Shown: positions 51,615-61,001, counted from the first letter of the stretch. The stretch is 64,000 bases of DNA from Tardiphaga sp. (GCF_028290495.1 NZ_JAQGJT010000052.1:1-64000); one strand, 5' to 3'. The notes: generated by a model not told the origin, from the sequence alone. A program made the numbers and translations.

Positions 51615-52157
51615 ATGTCCAATACCGACCTCGAAATCATCGTCGACGATCCCACCGCGCCGGAGCCGGATTCGCCGGCGGTCTGCAGCACGCGCACGGT
51701 GGAGATCATCGTCTCGCTATTGCTGCTCGGGCTGGCGGTGACGCTCGGGGTCGATAATTACTCGACCGGCATTTCCTGGGACGATACCGGGCCGCAGCCC
51801 GGTTACTTCCCGTTCTATCTTTCGGTGATCCTGGGCGGCGCCAGCCTGTTCGGCCTCGTTACCACGCTGCTCGCGCGCGGCGGATCGTCGGACGCGTTTG
51901 TCACCCGCGCGCAACTGCGCCGCGTGATGCTGGTGTTCCTGCCGACCGCCGCTTTTTGTCTCGCGATGCAGTATCTCGGGCTCTATGTCGCGAGCTTCCT
52001 GCTGATCGCAGGCTTCATGCGCTTCGTCGGCAAGATCGCGTGGTGGAAATCGGTGCTCACCGCCTTCATCTTCACGGCGATCATGTTCGCCACTTTCGAT
52101 ATCGCCTTCGACGTCATCATGCCGAAGGGACCGCTCGAAGCGGCCTTCGGCCGCTAG
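51615..52157 (+). CDS. Tricarboxylate transporter small membrane subunit (TctB-like)
   Basis: 180 residues with four hydrophobic segments (IIVSLLLLGLAVTLGV; GYFPFYLSVILGGASLFGLVTTLL; RRVMLVFLPTAAFCLAMQYLGLYVASFLLIAGFMRF; SVLTAFIFTAIMFATFDIAF). The FPFYLS and final 'F...MPKGPLE' are typical of TctB. The stop is 10 bp before tctA. Confidence 0.88.
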   Translation: MSNTDLEIIVDDPTAPEPDSPAVCSTRTVEIIVSLLLLGLAVTLGVDNYSTGISWDDTGPQPGYFPFYLSVILGGASLFGLVTTLLARGGSSDAFVTRAQLRRVMLVFLPTAAFCLAMQYLGLYVASFLLIAGFMRFVGKIAWWKSVLTAFIFTAIMFATFDIAFDVIMPKGPLEAAFGR

Positions 52158-52167
52158 GACTGATCTG

Positions 52168-53685
52168 ATGGAAGCCTTCGGACTGCTGCTGCACGGCTTC
52201 GCCGTGCTGATGACGTGGAAGATCATGGCGCTGATGGTGATCGGGCTGGTGCTCGGCATCTTCGTCGGCGTGTTGCCGGGGCTGGGCGGTCCGAACGGCG
52301 TCGCCATCCTGCTGCCGCTGACCTTCACGATGGATCCGACCTCGGCCATCGTGATGCTGTCCTGCATCTATTGGGGCGCGTTGTTCGGCGGCGCCATCAC
52401 CTCGATCCTGTTCAACATCCCCGGCGAGGCGTGGTCGGTGGCCACCACCTTCGACGGCTATCCGATGGCGCAGCAGGGCCGCGCGGCAGAAGCGTTGACG
52501 GCGGCCTTCACCTCGTCGTTCATCGGCTCGCTGGTCGCCGTGCTGCTGATCACCTTCCTCGCACCGATGATCTCGTCCTTCGCGTTGAAATTCGGACCGC
52601 CGGAATTCTTCGCGGTGTATCTCCTGACGTTCTGCTCCTTCGTCGGCCTCGGCCGCGAGGCCAAGCACAAGACCGTTATCTCGATGGCGCTGGGGCTTCT
52701 GATTGCCGGCGTCGGCATGGACACCGTGTCCGGCACGTTGCGCATGACGTTCGGCTCCAACGAACTGCTGCGCGGCATCAACTTCCTGGTCGCGGTGATC
52801 GGCCTGTTCGGCATCAGCGAGATCCTGCTGACGATGGAGGAGCGCCTCGCCTTGCGAGGCCATGCCGCCAAGATCAGCCTGCGCGTCGTCATCAACGTCT
52901 GGAAGGACCTGCCGAAATACTGGATGACGCTGCTGCGCTCGTCCTTCATCGGCTGCTGGCTCGGCATCACGCCGGGCGGCGCGATCGCGGCGTCCTTCAT
53001 GGGCTACAACCTCGCCAAGCGTTTCTCGAAGGATCCCGAAAGCTTCGGCAAGGGCCGCATCGAGGGCGTGTTCGCGCCGGAGACTGCGGCGCACGCGTCG
53101 GGCACTGCGGCGCTGCTGCCGATGCTGGCGCTGGGCATTCCCGGCTCCGGCACCGCAGCGATCCTGCTTGGCGGTTTGATGGTGTGGGGACTCAATCCCG
53201 GGCCGTTGCTGTTTGTCGAGCACAAGGATTTTGTGTGGGGGCTGATCGCCTCGATGTATCTCGGTAATGTCGTCGGCCTCGTCATCGTGCTGACGACCGT
53301 GCCGATCTTCGCCTCCATCCTGCGGGTACCGTTCGCCGCCGTGGCGCCGATGATCGTGGTGTCCTGCGCGATCGGCGCCTATGCGATCCAGAACGCGATG
53401 TTCGACATCTGGCTGATGCTAGGCTTCGGCGTGGTCGGCTATGTCTTCAAGAAAATCGGCATTCCCTTGGCGCCGTTCACGCTGGCGCTGGTGCTTGGCA
53501 ATCGCGCCGAGGATGCTTTCCGCCTGTCGATGATCGGCTCCGGCGGCAGCGTCGGCGTGTTCTGGTCGAACGGGCTGGTCGGCACGATCACTACGATCGC
53601 GATCACGCTGCTGTTCTGGCCGGTGATCGACAAGGCCTTTGCCAGCGTTGGGCGCATGATGCGGCCGGCGACGGCTGCGAGCTGA
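52168..53685 (+). CDS. Tricarboxylate transporter large membrane subunit (TctA-like)
   Basis: 505 residues, about twelve membrane segments. GIFVGVLPGLGGPNGVAILLPLTFTMDPTSAIVMLSCIYWGALFGGAITSILFNIPGE (residues 28-85) is the diagnostic TctA start, and AAHASGTAALLPMLALGIPGSGTAAILLGGLMVWGLNPGP mid-protein repeats it. Forms the proton- or sodium-coupled channel with TctB. Citrate is the classical substrate but many carboxylates are used, so the neighbours (sgaA, GlcG/GlcD-like) hint at a C2/C4 acid (inference). Confidence 0.92.
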   Translation: MEAFGLLLHGFAVLMTWKIMALMVIGLVLGIFVGVLPGLGGPNGVAILLPLTFTMDPTSAIVMLSCIYWGALFGGAITSILFNIPGEAWSVATTFDGYPMAQQGRAAEALTAAFTSSFIGSLVAVLLITFLAPMISSFALKFGPPEFFAVYLLTFCSFVGLGREAKHKTVISMALGLLIAGVGMDTVSGTLRMTFGSNELLRGINFLVAVIGLFGISEILLTMEERLALRGHAAKISLRVVINVWKDLPKYWMTLLRSSFIGCWLGITPGGAIAASFMGYNLAKRFSKDPESFGKGRIEGVFAPETAAHASGTAALLPMLALGIPGSGTAAILLGGLMVWGLNPGPLLFVEHKDFVWGLIASMYLGNVVGLVIVLTTVPIFASILRVPFAAVAPMIVVSCAIGAYAIQNAMFDIWLMLGFGVVGYVFKKIGIPLAPFTLALVLGNRAEDAFRLSMIGSGGSVGVFWSNGLVGTITTIAITLLFWPVIDKAFASVGRMMRPATAAS

Positions 53686-53691
53686 TCGGTC

Positions 53692-54960
53692 TTAAAGAAA
53701 CCGCGGCACCGGCAGCGGCGTGATCAGCGTGCCCTTGAACCCCTTGGCGCGGAGTTTCGCGGCCAGCTCGTCGGCGATGTGCCATGAAAAGATGATGGCG
53801 CAATCCGGCTGGTCATCGAACATCCGGCTTTCCTCGACCACGGGGATCAGCGTGCCCGGCATGCACTTGCCGATCTTCAGCGAGCCCTCGATCTCGACCA
53901 CATAGTCGATGGTGTTGGAGTCGAGGCCAACATAATTCACCAGCGTGGAGGCGCGCGACGGCGCGCTGATGCCGCAGATCCGGCCGCCGCTTTCCTTGAC
54001 GTCGCGGATCATGGCGTGAAGCCGCTCCTTGGAGAGCATCACGTCGTGGCGGAAGGTCTTCAGTCGCGCACGCATCGTTTCGCCGACAGGCTCACTGTCG
54101 CGCAGCGCCTTGACGCTCGGTTGCATCGCGTGCGTGCCCTTGCGCGCCGCATAGACGCGAATCGATCCGCCATGTGTGGGGATCTTGACGGCGTGGAAGA
54201 TCTCCAGCCCGTGCATGCCGAGCAGGTAAGCGAGGCTGCCGATGGTGTAGTGGCGCAGGTGCTCGTGATAGACGGTGTCGTATTGCAGGTCGTCGAGCAG
54301 GCCGATCAGATAATGCGATTCCGAGATGAACACGCCGTCCGGCGCCAGCATCTCGACAATGCCCTCGACGATGGCGTGAACGTCCTCGATATGCGCAAAG
54401 CAGTTTGCGGCGGTAATGACCTTTGCCGCGCCATGCTTCTCCTTGACCTGCTGGGCGACGTCTTTCGAGAAGTAGGCTTGCAGGGTAGGGATGCCGCGGT
54501 CGTTGGCGATCCTGGCCACATCGGTCGGCTCGATGCCGAGGATGCGGTGGCCACCGTTCTGGAAGTTCGAGATCAACGTGCCGTCATTGGAGCCGATGTC
54601 GATCGCCAGATCGTCTTTGGTCAGGCCGAGCATCTTCGAGGACTCGGCATAGAGGTCCGCGAAATTCTCGCGCAGGATGCGCGTCATGCCTGACGTGTAG
54701 GGATATTCCGGCGGGAAGATGATGACGGGATCGACGGCGACGCCGAGTTGCACCAGTTCGCATTCACTGCAGTACATCAGGTTGGTCGGAAACCAGATCT
54801 GCTGCGTCTGCACCGCGCCGATCGGCACCATCTGGTTCACCGGCGGCATGTAGCCGAGCGACAGCACGGTCTCCAGTGGTTCATGGCCGCAGATCTGGCA
54901 GCATTCGACCGGGACACTTCCGCCGCTACCGGCGCCGCGTGCGATTTTGGTTGGGAACAC
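53692..54960 (-). CDS. SAM-dependent C-methyltransferase (TylC3/NovU type)
   Basis: 422 residues in the three-part layout of sugar C-methyltransferases. A zinc-binding N-terminus (CQICGHEPLETVLSLG and YCSECELVQLG; four Cys) precedes a class I methyltransferase fold (LAIDIGSNDGTLISNFQNGGHRILGIEPTD; TAANCFAHIEDVHAIVEGI) and a C-terminal domain (VVEESRMFDDQPDCAIIFSWHIADELA). Such enzymes methylate carbons of NDP-hexoses. Last gene of the operon starting at 60393. Confidence 0.85.
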   Translation of the reverse strand: MFPTKIARGAGSGGSVPVECCQICGHEPLETVLSLGYMPPVNQMVPIGAVQTQQIWFPTNLMYCSECELVQLGVAVDPVIIFPPEYPYTSGMTRILRENFADLYAESSKMLGLTKDDLAIDIGSNDGTLISNFQNGGHRILGIEPTDVARIANDRGIPTLQAYFSKDVAQQVKEKHGAAKVITAANCFAHIEDVHAIVEGIVEMLAPDGVFISESHYLIGLLDDLQYDTVYHEHLRHYTIGSLAYLLGMHGLEIFHAVKIPTHGGSIRVYAARKGTHAMQPSVKALRDSEPVGETMRARLKTFRHDVMLSKERLHAMIRDVKESGGRICGISAPSRASTLVNYVGLDSNTIDYVVEIEGSLKIGKCMPGTLIPVVEESRMFDDQPDCAIIFSWHIADELAAKLRAKGFKGTLITPLPVPRFL

Positions 54961-54991
54961 GGTCGATCTCCGGGGCGTGCGCTGAAAGGCG

Positions 54992-55969
54992 TCAGCGGTG
55001 AGGGGCGAGGTTTTCGTTGGCCCAGTACCAGTCGACCGTGGGGCCGAGGCCTTGCGCCAGTGTCACTTTCGGTTCGTAGCCGAGCGCTGCGAGTTTCGCG
55101 ATATCCGGGCAACGGCGCTCGGTGCCGCCGGCCGGCGCGGGTTTTTCGATCAGCTCGACCTCGCGGCCACCGTGCGCGGCGATGCGGCTGGCGAGGTCGG
55201 CGATCTCGATCTCCTCCAGCGTGCCGACATGGTAGATGCCGAGATGTTCGCCGCGATCGCGCATCACCAGCACGCCGGCGACGAGATCATCGACATGGCA
55301 GAAGCTGCGGGTCTGCCGGCCATTGCCCTGCATCTCGAACGGCAGCCGGCCCGCGGGATGCGCCGCCGACATCGCCTTCACGCGCTGCGCAAATTGCGGG
55401 ACGACATGCTCCCAGCCCATGTCGGGGCCATAGACATTGTGCGGGCGGAAAATCAGAACGCGCTCGAAAAACTTGCGGCCGTAGTTCAGCGCCATCAGCT
55501 CGCTGATGATCTTGCCGCCGCCGTAGGAATAACGCGGGTTGGTCGGGTCGGGCACCACAAGCGGCGCGCTCTCGTCGGTGGGCACACTGGGCGGCGTCTG
55601 GTACACTTCCGAACTGGAAGCAAGGATAAGCTTGCCGACGCCTTCGCTGCGGCAGGCATCGATCACATTGATCATGCCCTTGACGCCGACATCGAGCACC
55701 AGTTCCGGCGCGCTGTAGAAATATTCGGTGCCGTTGACAAAAGCGAGGTGATGCACCTCATCGACGCCTTTGACGGCGCGGGCGACGACGGCTGCGTCGC
55801 GGATATCGCCTCCGATGAATTCGATGTCGCTTGCCACCTCTTGCAGCCGGCGCGGCGCGCCACGCGAGTTGTCATCCAGCACACGGACGGCGTGGCCGTC
55901 TCGCACCAGAGCCTTGACGAGGGCGGAGCCGATGAAGCCGCTGCCGCCGGTGACCAGAATTGAACTCAC
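54992..55969 (-). CDS. NAD-dependent epimerase/dehydratase (extended SDR)
   Basis: 325 residues. ILVTGGSGFIGSALVKALVRDGHAVRVLDDNSRG is the NAD-binding start (GxxGxxG). LASSSEVYQTPP and the Y-x3-K motif in YSYGGGKIISELMALNYG are the catalytic elements, and VLIFRPHNVYGPDMG follows. A sugar-nucleotide is the expected substrate. It overlaps the Gfo/Idh/MocA gene by 4 bp and lies next to the methyltransferase. Confidence 0.88.
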   Translation of the reverse strand: MSSILVTGGSGFIGSALVKALVRDGHAVRVLDDNSRGAPRRLQEVASDIEFIGGDIRDAAVVARAVKGVDEVHHLAFVNGTEYFYSAPELVLDVGVKGMINVIDACRSEGVGKLILASSSEVYQTPPSVPTDESAPLVVPDPTNPRYSYGGGKIISELMALNYGRKFFERVLIFRPHNVYGPDMGWEHVVPQFAQRVKAMSAAHPAGRLPFEMQGNGRQTRSFCHVDDLVAGVLVMRDRGEHLGIYHVGTLEEIEIADLASRIAAHGGREVELIEKPAPAGGTERRCPDIAKLAALGYEPKVTLAQGLGPTVDWYWANENLAPHR

Positions 55970-57027
55970 GCGCGCGTCTCCGTCGTCTTCGGCCCGATGT
56001 CGAGCCAGCAGCCGCTGTTATTTGCACGGCGCGCCGCATCAATCAAAGTCTGAACCCGTAACCCTTCGGCGAAGCCGGGCGTGCAGGTTCGTTTTTCGAC
56101 GACGGCGTCCAGGAACGCTGTGGCGAGGCGCGAGACCGGCGCGATCCGGCCGTCGGCGAGGAATGACCGGTCGAGGGGATCGTCGATCTCGATGCGGGCC
56201 AGCGCCGTTTCCGGGCGCCGGGCAAGATGCAGCTCAAAGCCGCGCATGTAATCCGGCGTCGGATTGATCAGCGTCAGCGTGCCGTCCTCGCCGTAAAATT
56301 CCAACCGGTGCCCCGAGCCCGCGAAGGAGGCGCAGCTCATCGCCAACTGGCCGGCGGCGCCGGACTGGAATTGCAGGCTGATCGCCGCGTTGGTTTCCAT
56401 CAAGGGGGCATCCGGCAGGCCGGACAGCCGCGCGGACAGTCCGGCGATCGGGCCGCACAGCCATTCCAGATAATGCAAGGAGTGGCTGACGAAGTTTCCC
56501 AGCGCGCCGCCGCCGTCGTCGCCGGCGGTCTTCCAGTTCTTCAGCCGCATGCGGGTGCCGTAGTTTTCCACGTGCCAGTTGACCGCAACGTGGCGCAGCC
56601 GCCCGATCGCGTTCTGATCGAGCAACTCCCGCACTTTGCGAAAGGCCAGCACGGCGGAGAAATTGAAATCGACCATCGTGGCGAGGCCGCTGGTGGCCGC
56701 GGCCGCGGCCATCGCCCGGGCGTCGTTGAGGGAGGCTGCGATCGGCTTCTCGGCGAACACCGGCTTGCCCAGTGCGATGGCGCGCAGAGCGATGGGAGCT
56801 TGCAGGCGCGGTGGCGCGGCGATGCTTACGGCATCGACGTCGGGATGCCCTACGAGATCTTCCCAACGGCCGAACGACAGCGGTATGCCGGCGGCATCGG
56901 CCAGCTCTGCCGTGCGCGTGGCATCGCTGCCGGCCAGAGCGATGACCTCGCAGCGCGTATCCCTGCGAAAAGCCGGGAGATGAACGAGGCGTCCGTAATT
57001 GCAGCCGACGATGCCGATGCGGATCAC
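55966..57027 (-). CDS. Gfo/Idh/MocA-family oxidoreductase
   Basis: 353 residues. The N-terminal Rossmann part is IRIGIVGCNYGRLVHLPAFRRDTRCEVIALAG, then the EKP motif in GKPVFAEKPIAASLNDARAM, with the Lys of EKP in the usual catalytic place. The C-terminal domain is FTRN-like. Relatives oxidise or reduce sugar-nucleotides at C3. It is overlapped by both neighbours (4 bp each). Confidence 0.85.
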   Translation of the reverse strand: MIRIGIVGCNYGRLVHLPAFRRDTRCEVIALAGSDATRTAELADAAGIPLSFGRWEDLVGHPDVDAVSIAAPPRLQAPIALRAIALGKPVFAEKPIAASLNDARAMAAAAATSGLATMVDFNFSAVLAFRKVRELLDQNAIGRLRHVAVNWHVENYGTRMRLKNWKTAGDDGGGALGNFVSHSLHYLEWLCGPIAGLSARLSGLPDAPLMETNAAISLQFQSGAAGQLAMSCASFAGSGHRLEFYGEDGTLTLINPTPDYMRGFELHLARRPETALARIEIDDPLDRSFLADGRIAPVSRLATAFLDAVVEKRTCTPGFAEGLRVQTLIDAARRANNSGCWLDIGPKTTETRA

Positions 57028-57587
57028 GTCGGCTCCTGTCGCGGCAGTGTGATGAAGCCGCGCAATTCGGCAAGCAGGAGGGCGCCGAGATGCAGCTGCT
57101 GAATGAGTTCGCCGGACATGATCATCGCGACCAGCTCGGCCGGTGTTGCGAGATCGACAGACAGACCAGGCTCCGAAACGAAGTCATCGATCCGTTCGCC
57201 GGTTTGCAGAAAAAACGAGTGGATACGGTTGCTGAAGCGCCCGCTACACGGCGCGGCTGATCCCAACGGATGGATGGCGCGCGCAGGATAGCCCGTTTCC
57301 TCGAGCAATTCGCGCGCACAGCCTGTGCCGTGATCCTCGCCCGGTTCGGCGAGACCAGCCGGCAATTCCCAAGTGAACATCTCGAGCGCCGGCCGATATT
57401 GCCGCACGATGGGAAAACGTCCGTCCGGAGTCAGCGCGACGATGGCAAGATAGTCCTGCTGGGCGATGGCGTGATAAACCTGCGAGGGCTCCCCCGGTGT
57501 GAACTCTACCTCGCGCGCCACAAGTTCGACCCACGGAGACACCTTGACGGTCTGCCGCGACAGGATTTTTGGCCATTCATCTTGCAT
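57024..57587 (-). CDS. NUDIX hydrolase (ADP-ribose-type)
   Basis: 187 residues from the ATG at 57587; upstream ATGs at 57596 and 57602 are also possible. The NUDIX box is GLAEPGEDHGTGCARELLEETGY (GX5EX7REUXEEXG with the GE, REL and EE residues present). FPIVRQYRPALEMFTWELPAG just before is the feature of ADP-ribose/sugar-nucleotide pyrophosphatases. It is inside the sugar operon and overlaps the glycosyltransferase gene by 11 bp. Confidence 0.85.
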   Translation of the reverse strand: MQDEWPKILSRQTVKVSPWVELVAREVEFTPGEPSQVYHAIAQQDYLAIVALTPDGRFPIVRQYRPALEMFTWELPAGLAEPGEDHGTGCARELLEETGYPARAIHPLGSAAPCSGRFSNRIHSFFLQTGERIDDFVSEPGLSVDLATPAELVAMIMSGELIQQLHLGALLLAELRGFITLPRQEPT

Positions 57588-58401
57588 GTGCGGCATCCAC
57601 AAGCGGCTGTCCGGACTTCAATGTCACCGTGTCGGCGCGGCGGCGCAGGAAGGTGGTCGCGAAAGCATAGCGAAACCAGCGCAGATAGGCCGGCAGCCAC
57701 TTCATCACCCTGAACCGGCTGGCGCCGTGCTGGCGCTCATACCAGAGCGCGGGCACTTCGCCGATCCGCCAGCCCAAACGGTGTGTCTTCACCAGCATCT
57801 CGATGCTGTAGCAAAAGCCCTGATCGGATTCGATCTCGATCCCGTCGATAACGCGGCGGGAGAACATGCGAAATCCGCTGGTCGGGTCTTTGGTCGGCAG
57901 TGCGGCGACGCGGTTCAGCAAGAACGCCGCGCTGCGTACCAGGGTGGCCTTCAGCATGGGGGCGCCCTGCATGGTGCCGCCCGGCATGAAACGGCTGGCG
58001 CACACGACGTCGCAGCCGTCGTCGATCAGCGCGGTCATGGCGTCGAGAATGCCGGCGTTGAAATCGTCATCGGCCGGATAGGCGACGACTATGGGGGCGG
58101 TGCTCGCGGCAAATCCGGCCATCACCGCGCCGTGCGCGCCGCGCACGCGGTTGCGGACAAAGACGACGTCGAGGCCGGCATGGACCTCGGGATGGTCGCG
58201 GACCGCAGGCAAGGTATCGTCGTCGTCGCGGTCGTAGCAGATCAGCACGCGGAGAGGCGTCCGGACGTCACGCGCCAACGCGCCGAGCGTCGCCAGGATG
58301 TTGGCGCCCTCGTTGTAGACGGGAATGACGAGATCGACCCGCGGCGGCGTCGTGCCGCGGGGTTCGCGCTGCTCCGCGCTATCGTTCAAGACTGTCGGCA
58401 T
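57577..58401 (-). CDS. Glycosyltransferase family 2
   Basis: 274 residues. VDLVIPVYNEGANILATLGAL is the GT-A opening, followed by ICYDRDDDD, VAYPADDDFNAGILDAM (the DxD motif, about residue 110) and GFRMFSRRVIDGIEIESDQGFCYSIEML. No membrane segments are apparent, so it is a cytoplasmic dolichol-phosphate-mannose-synthase-like transferase with an undecaprenyl- or NDP-sugar substrate not fixed by sequence. Overlaps the sugar dehydrogenase by 23 bp. Confidence 0.85.
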   Translation of the reverse strand: MPTVLNDSAEQREPRGTTPPRVDLVIPVYNEGANILATLGALARDVRTPLRVLICYDRDDDDTLPAVRDHPEVHAGLDVVFVRNRVRGAHGAVMAGFAASTAPIVVAYPADDDFNAGILDAMTALIDDGCDVVCASRFMPGGTMQGAPMLKATLVRSAAFLLNRVAALPTKDPTSGFRMFSRRVIDGIEIESDQGFCYSIEMLVKTHRLGWRIGEVPALWYERQHGASRFRVMKWLPAYLRWFRYAFATTFLRRRADTVTLKSGQPLVDAAHAR

Positions 58402-59662
58402 AGGCCAGTGGCGCGGTGGTGCATTCGGCGAAATCTGCGGCCTGCGGCAGCATGTTCCATACGTCGATCACCGGCTTCCCCATGAGGTCTGCGGTCTTGT
58501 AGACGTTGTGCGGCGTGCACAGGATCAGCAGGTCGCTGCGTGCGACCACGTCTGCGAACGGCAGCAGGTCGGGATCGACGGTGACGAACGGATCGGTGGT
58601 CAGGACCTCGCGGGCGTAGCCGCCCAGCACCTTCTTGAACTTGTAGCTCAGCGATGCCCGGACATCGTCGATCTCGGCCTTGAAGGCCATGCCGAGCAGG
58701 CCGATCGTCATGTTCTCGAGGTTATATCGCCGGCGCAGATCGTCCACGATATGCAGCGGCAGGCCTTCATTCACCAGCATCGCGGCGTTGCCCAGACTGA
58801 ATTCGTTGCGCGCGAACGCGGTCAACTGCATCGTGTCCTTCATCAGGCACGGTCCGGCGGCGTAGCCCGGCGACGGAATGTTGCCGGCGCGCGGGTAGTT
58901 GTGCTTCATGGCCTGCAGGATGCGGTGATAGTCGAGACCCGCCGATTTGGCGATCAGGTAGAACTGGTTGGTGACGGCGAATTCGATGTAGCGGTAGGCG
59001 TTGCCGAACAGCTTGGCGAATTCCGCTTCGATCGGGTCCAGCACCACGATCTCGGATGCGATGTTGCGAAACAATGCGGCGGCTTCCTCTGCGGCCTCCG
59101 GCGAGGTGCCGCTGATGATCTGCGGCATGCGCGCCAGCTCATCGATGCCGTGGCCCTGCACGATGCGTTCCGGGCAGAATGCGACCTTGAGCTTGCGGCC
59201 CTTGCGGGCGAGGTATTCATTGATCCAGTCCGTGGTCCCCGGATACAGCGTCGAGCGCAGCACCAGCAGTTGATGGTCGCGCAGGTAGGGCAGCAAGCTC
59301 TCGATGCAATCCTGCACGACCTTACGTTCCGGGTTCAGGAACTCATCGACCGGGGTGCCGATTGTGACGATCACCGGTCCTGCTTGCGAAGTCTGGCCGG
59401 GCTTGCTGGTAAAGGTCAGGCGCTTGTCGCGCAGCGCCGCGGTCAGCAGTTCCTGTGCGCCATATTCGATGAAGGGCAGGCGGCCAGCCGCCAGCTCCGC
59501 GAGATTGGCGAGGTTCATGTCGTTGACGTTGACGTGCAATCCCTTCGCCGCAAACGACAGGACCAGCGGGATGCCGACATGGCCGGCGCCGCCGATCACG
59601 GTGACGTCGGCGGTTCTGGCATCGCTTGCGCGGGCTGCGATCGGGAGCTCGACAACGGTCAC
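58379..59662 (-). CDS. Nucleotide-sugar dehydrogenase (WecC/UDP-glucose dehydrogenase family)
   Basis: 427 residues. VTVIGGAGHVGIPLVLSFAAKGLHV (residues 20-44) binds NAD. STLYPGTT, ELAK-like EAEFAKLFGNAYRYIEFAVTNQFYLIA, and GPCLMKDT with the catalytic Cys at residue 272 are in order, and the C-terminal domain reads LGMAFKAEIDDVRASLS. It oxidises the C6 alcohol of an NDP-hexose to the acid in two steps. The closest type is UDP-ManNAc dehydrogenase. Start overlaps the methyltransferase by 4 bp. Confidence 0.88.
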   Translation of the reverse strand: MTVVELPIAARASDARTADVTVIGGAGHVGIPLVLSFAAKGLHVNVNDMNLANLAELAAGRLPFIEYGAQELLTAALRDKRLTFTSKPGQTSQAGPVIVTIGTPVDEFLNPERKVVQDCIESLLPYLRDHQLLVLRSTLYPGTTDWINEYLARKGRKLKVAFCPERIVQGHGIDELARMPQIISGTSPEAAEEAAALFRNIASEIVVLDPIEAEFAKLFGNAYRYIEFAVTNQFYLIAKSAGLDYHRILQAMKHNYPRAGNIPSPGYAAGPCLMKDTMQLTAFARNEFSLGNAAMLVNEGLPLHIVDDLRRRYNLENMTIGLLGMAFKAEIDDVRASLSYKFKKVLGGYAREVLTTDPFVTVDPDLLPFADVVARSDLLILCTPHNVYKTADLMGKPVIDVWNMLPQAADFAECTTAPLAYADSLER

Positions 59663-60393
59663 GGCTTCTCACCATAGGTTAGAACGAACGAGCGCAGCGG
59701 CTTCATCAGGTTCGGCGTGAAGGCTATGCGATCGATGGCGTTATAGGCAGGCAGCAACCAGCGCAGCTTTGCAGACGCTAGATAGCGATAATTCAGGTTC
59801 GACATGAAATCGGTCCGGACATTGAACCCGGCGTCATCGAAGGTAGCTGCGATCTCGCGCGCCAGCACCGGACGTTCGTTTTCGGTCACGCCCACGGAGC
59901 TGTACAGCGGCGAGGAGCGGTCGCGGTACAGGTACATGAACGGGTTCATGCGGTTGGGGTCGAAGGCGACGAACGAACCGCCCGGTCGCAGCACGCGGAA
60001 GGCTTCGGCGGCACAGCGCGCGGGATCGGGCAGATGGTGGACCAGCCCGCTCAGCAACACGCCGTCGAGGCTGTCGGCGGCAAATGGAAGATGCTCGACA
60101 TCACCTTCGGCGAATTCGATGGTGGGATATTTGTCTTTCGCCAGCGCGATCAGCTTCGGGCTGATATCGATGCCGACCGGGTCATAGCCCTGCTGCTGCA
60201 GGATGTGGGTAAAGGCGCCGGAGCCGCAGCCGAGATCTGCAATGCGCGCGCCGGGTTGGAATTTGGCCAGGCCCGCACAAACCGCGATCAGGCGATGGCT
60301 GCTCTCCGGCGTGAACACGTCATAGCTGTCCGCGGCGGCATGGCCGTCGAAGAAGGCGATTTCCTTGGCTTTGTCCTGACTGGATTGAATCAT
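59659..60393 (-). CDS. Class I SAM-dependent methyltransferase
   Basis: 244 residues from the ATG at 60393; a longer start at 60465 cannot be excluded. ARIADLGCGSGAFTHILQQQGYDPVGIDISPKLI (motif I, about residues 48-80), EFAEGDVEHLPFAADSLDGVLLSGLVHHLPDP and VLRPGGSFVAFDPN form the Methyltransf_11 core. First gene of the seven-gene sugar operon; acts probably on a sugar or lipid intermediate (inference). Confidence 0.85.
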   Translation of the reverse strand: MIQSSQDKAKEIAFFDGHAAADSYDVFTPESSHRLIAVCAGLAKFQPGARIADLGCGSGAFTHILQQQGYDPVGIDISPKLIALAKDKYPTIEFAEGDVEHLPFAADSLDGVLLSGLVHHLPDPARCAAEAFRVLRPGGSFVAFDPNRMNPFMYLYRDRSSPLYSSVGVTENERPVLAREIAATFDDAGFNVRTDFMSNLNYRYLASAKLRWLLPAYNAIDRIAFTPNLMKPLRSFVLTYGEKP

Positions 60394-60551
60394 GCGAAAG
60401 CCTAGTGCGCGAGACCACGGCTCGATCACGCAGGGCGCCCAACGACGGCGTCCCCGGGACGTCAAACAACTCCCGGACCGTTCAAGCGGACGAACCGCGT
60501 TGATCTTGTTCGAAAATTCTTAACGCAACGTGACGCCCGCCGGGTTCGTCA

Positions 60552-61001
60552 TCAAAGGTCGAAATACACCCGGTTATAAGGATGGGCGCGATCGTCGTAA
60601 CTTTGCATCCAGACCAGTTCCTGATGCTGGGCGTCCGGGGTCAGCATCGGCCTTTCCGGCAATTTCAGCTCATAGGCGAGGGAAACGTAATGCGTGCCGT
60701 ATCCGGCTTCGGAAAAGCGGTTGGCGGGATACATCTGCTCGAAGATTCCGACAAATCGCGCCTGATCGATGTTGGCATTCAGCGTGGTTTCCTCGCGCGC
60801 GATCCGGGCGAAAGCCGACGCGATCGTCTCGTTCTTCCGGATGCAGCCTCCGGGCACGAAGAATGTTCCTCGCGCGGGTTCGTTGTTGCGCAATCCCAGC
60901 AGAAGAAATCCGCGTTCGTCGCGGATCAGCAGATCGATCGAGGGCAGCGGTGCATGGCGCACGATCGGCCGAAACATGTCGTCGTCAAGGGGGATTGGCA
61001 T
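60552..61001 (-). CDS. GDP-mannose mannosyl hydrolase-like NUDIX protein
   Basis: 149 residues. The start FRPIVRHAPLPSIDLLIRDERGFLLLGLRNNEPARGTFFVPGGCIRKNETI matches Gmm, including the GGxIxKxE region; the box then reads RIAREETT in place of REUxEExG, as is typical for Gmm, which has a modified NUDIX box. GYGTHYVSLAYELKL is conserved too. Gmm hydrolyses GDP-mannose or GDP-glucose to sugar and GDP. Lies upstream of the seven-gene operon, 158 bp before its first start. Confidence 0.85.
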   Translation of the reverse strand: MPIPLDDDMFRPIVRHAPLPSIDLLIRDERGFLLLGLRNNEPARGTFFVPGGCIRKNETIASAFARIAREETTLNANIDQARFVGIFEQMYPANRFSEAGYGTHYVSLAYELKLPERPMLTPDAQHQELVWMQSYDDRAHPYNRVYFDL

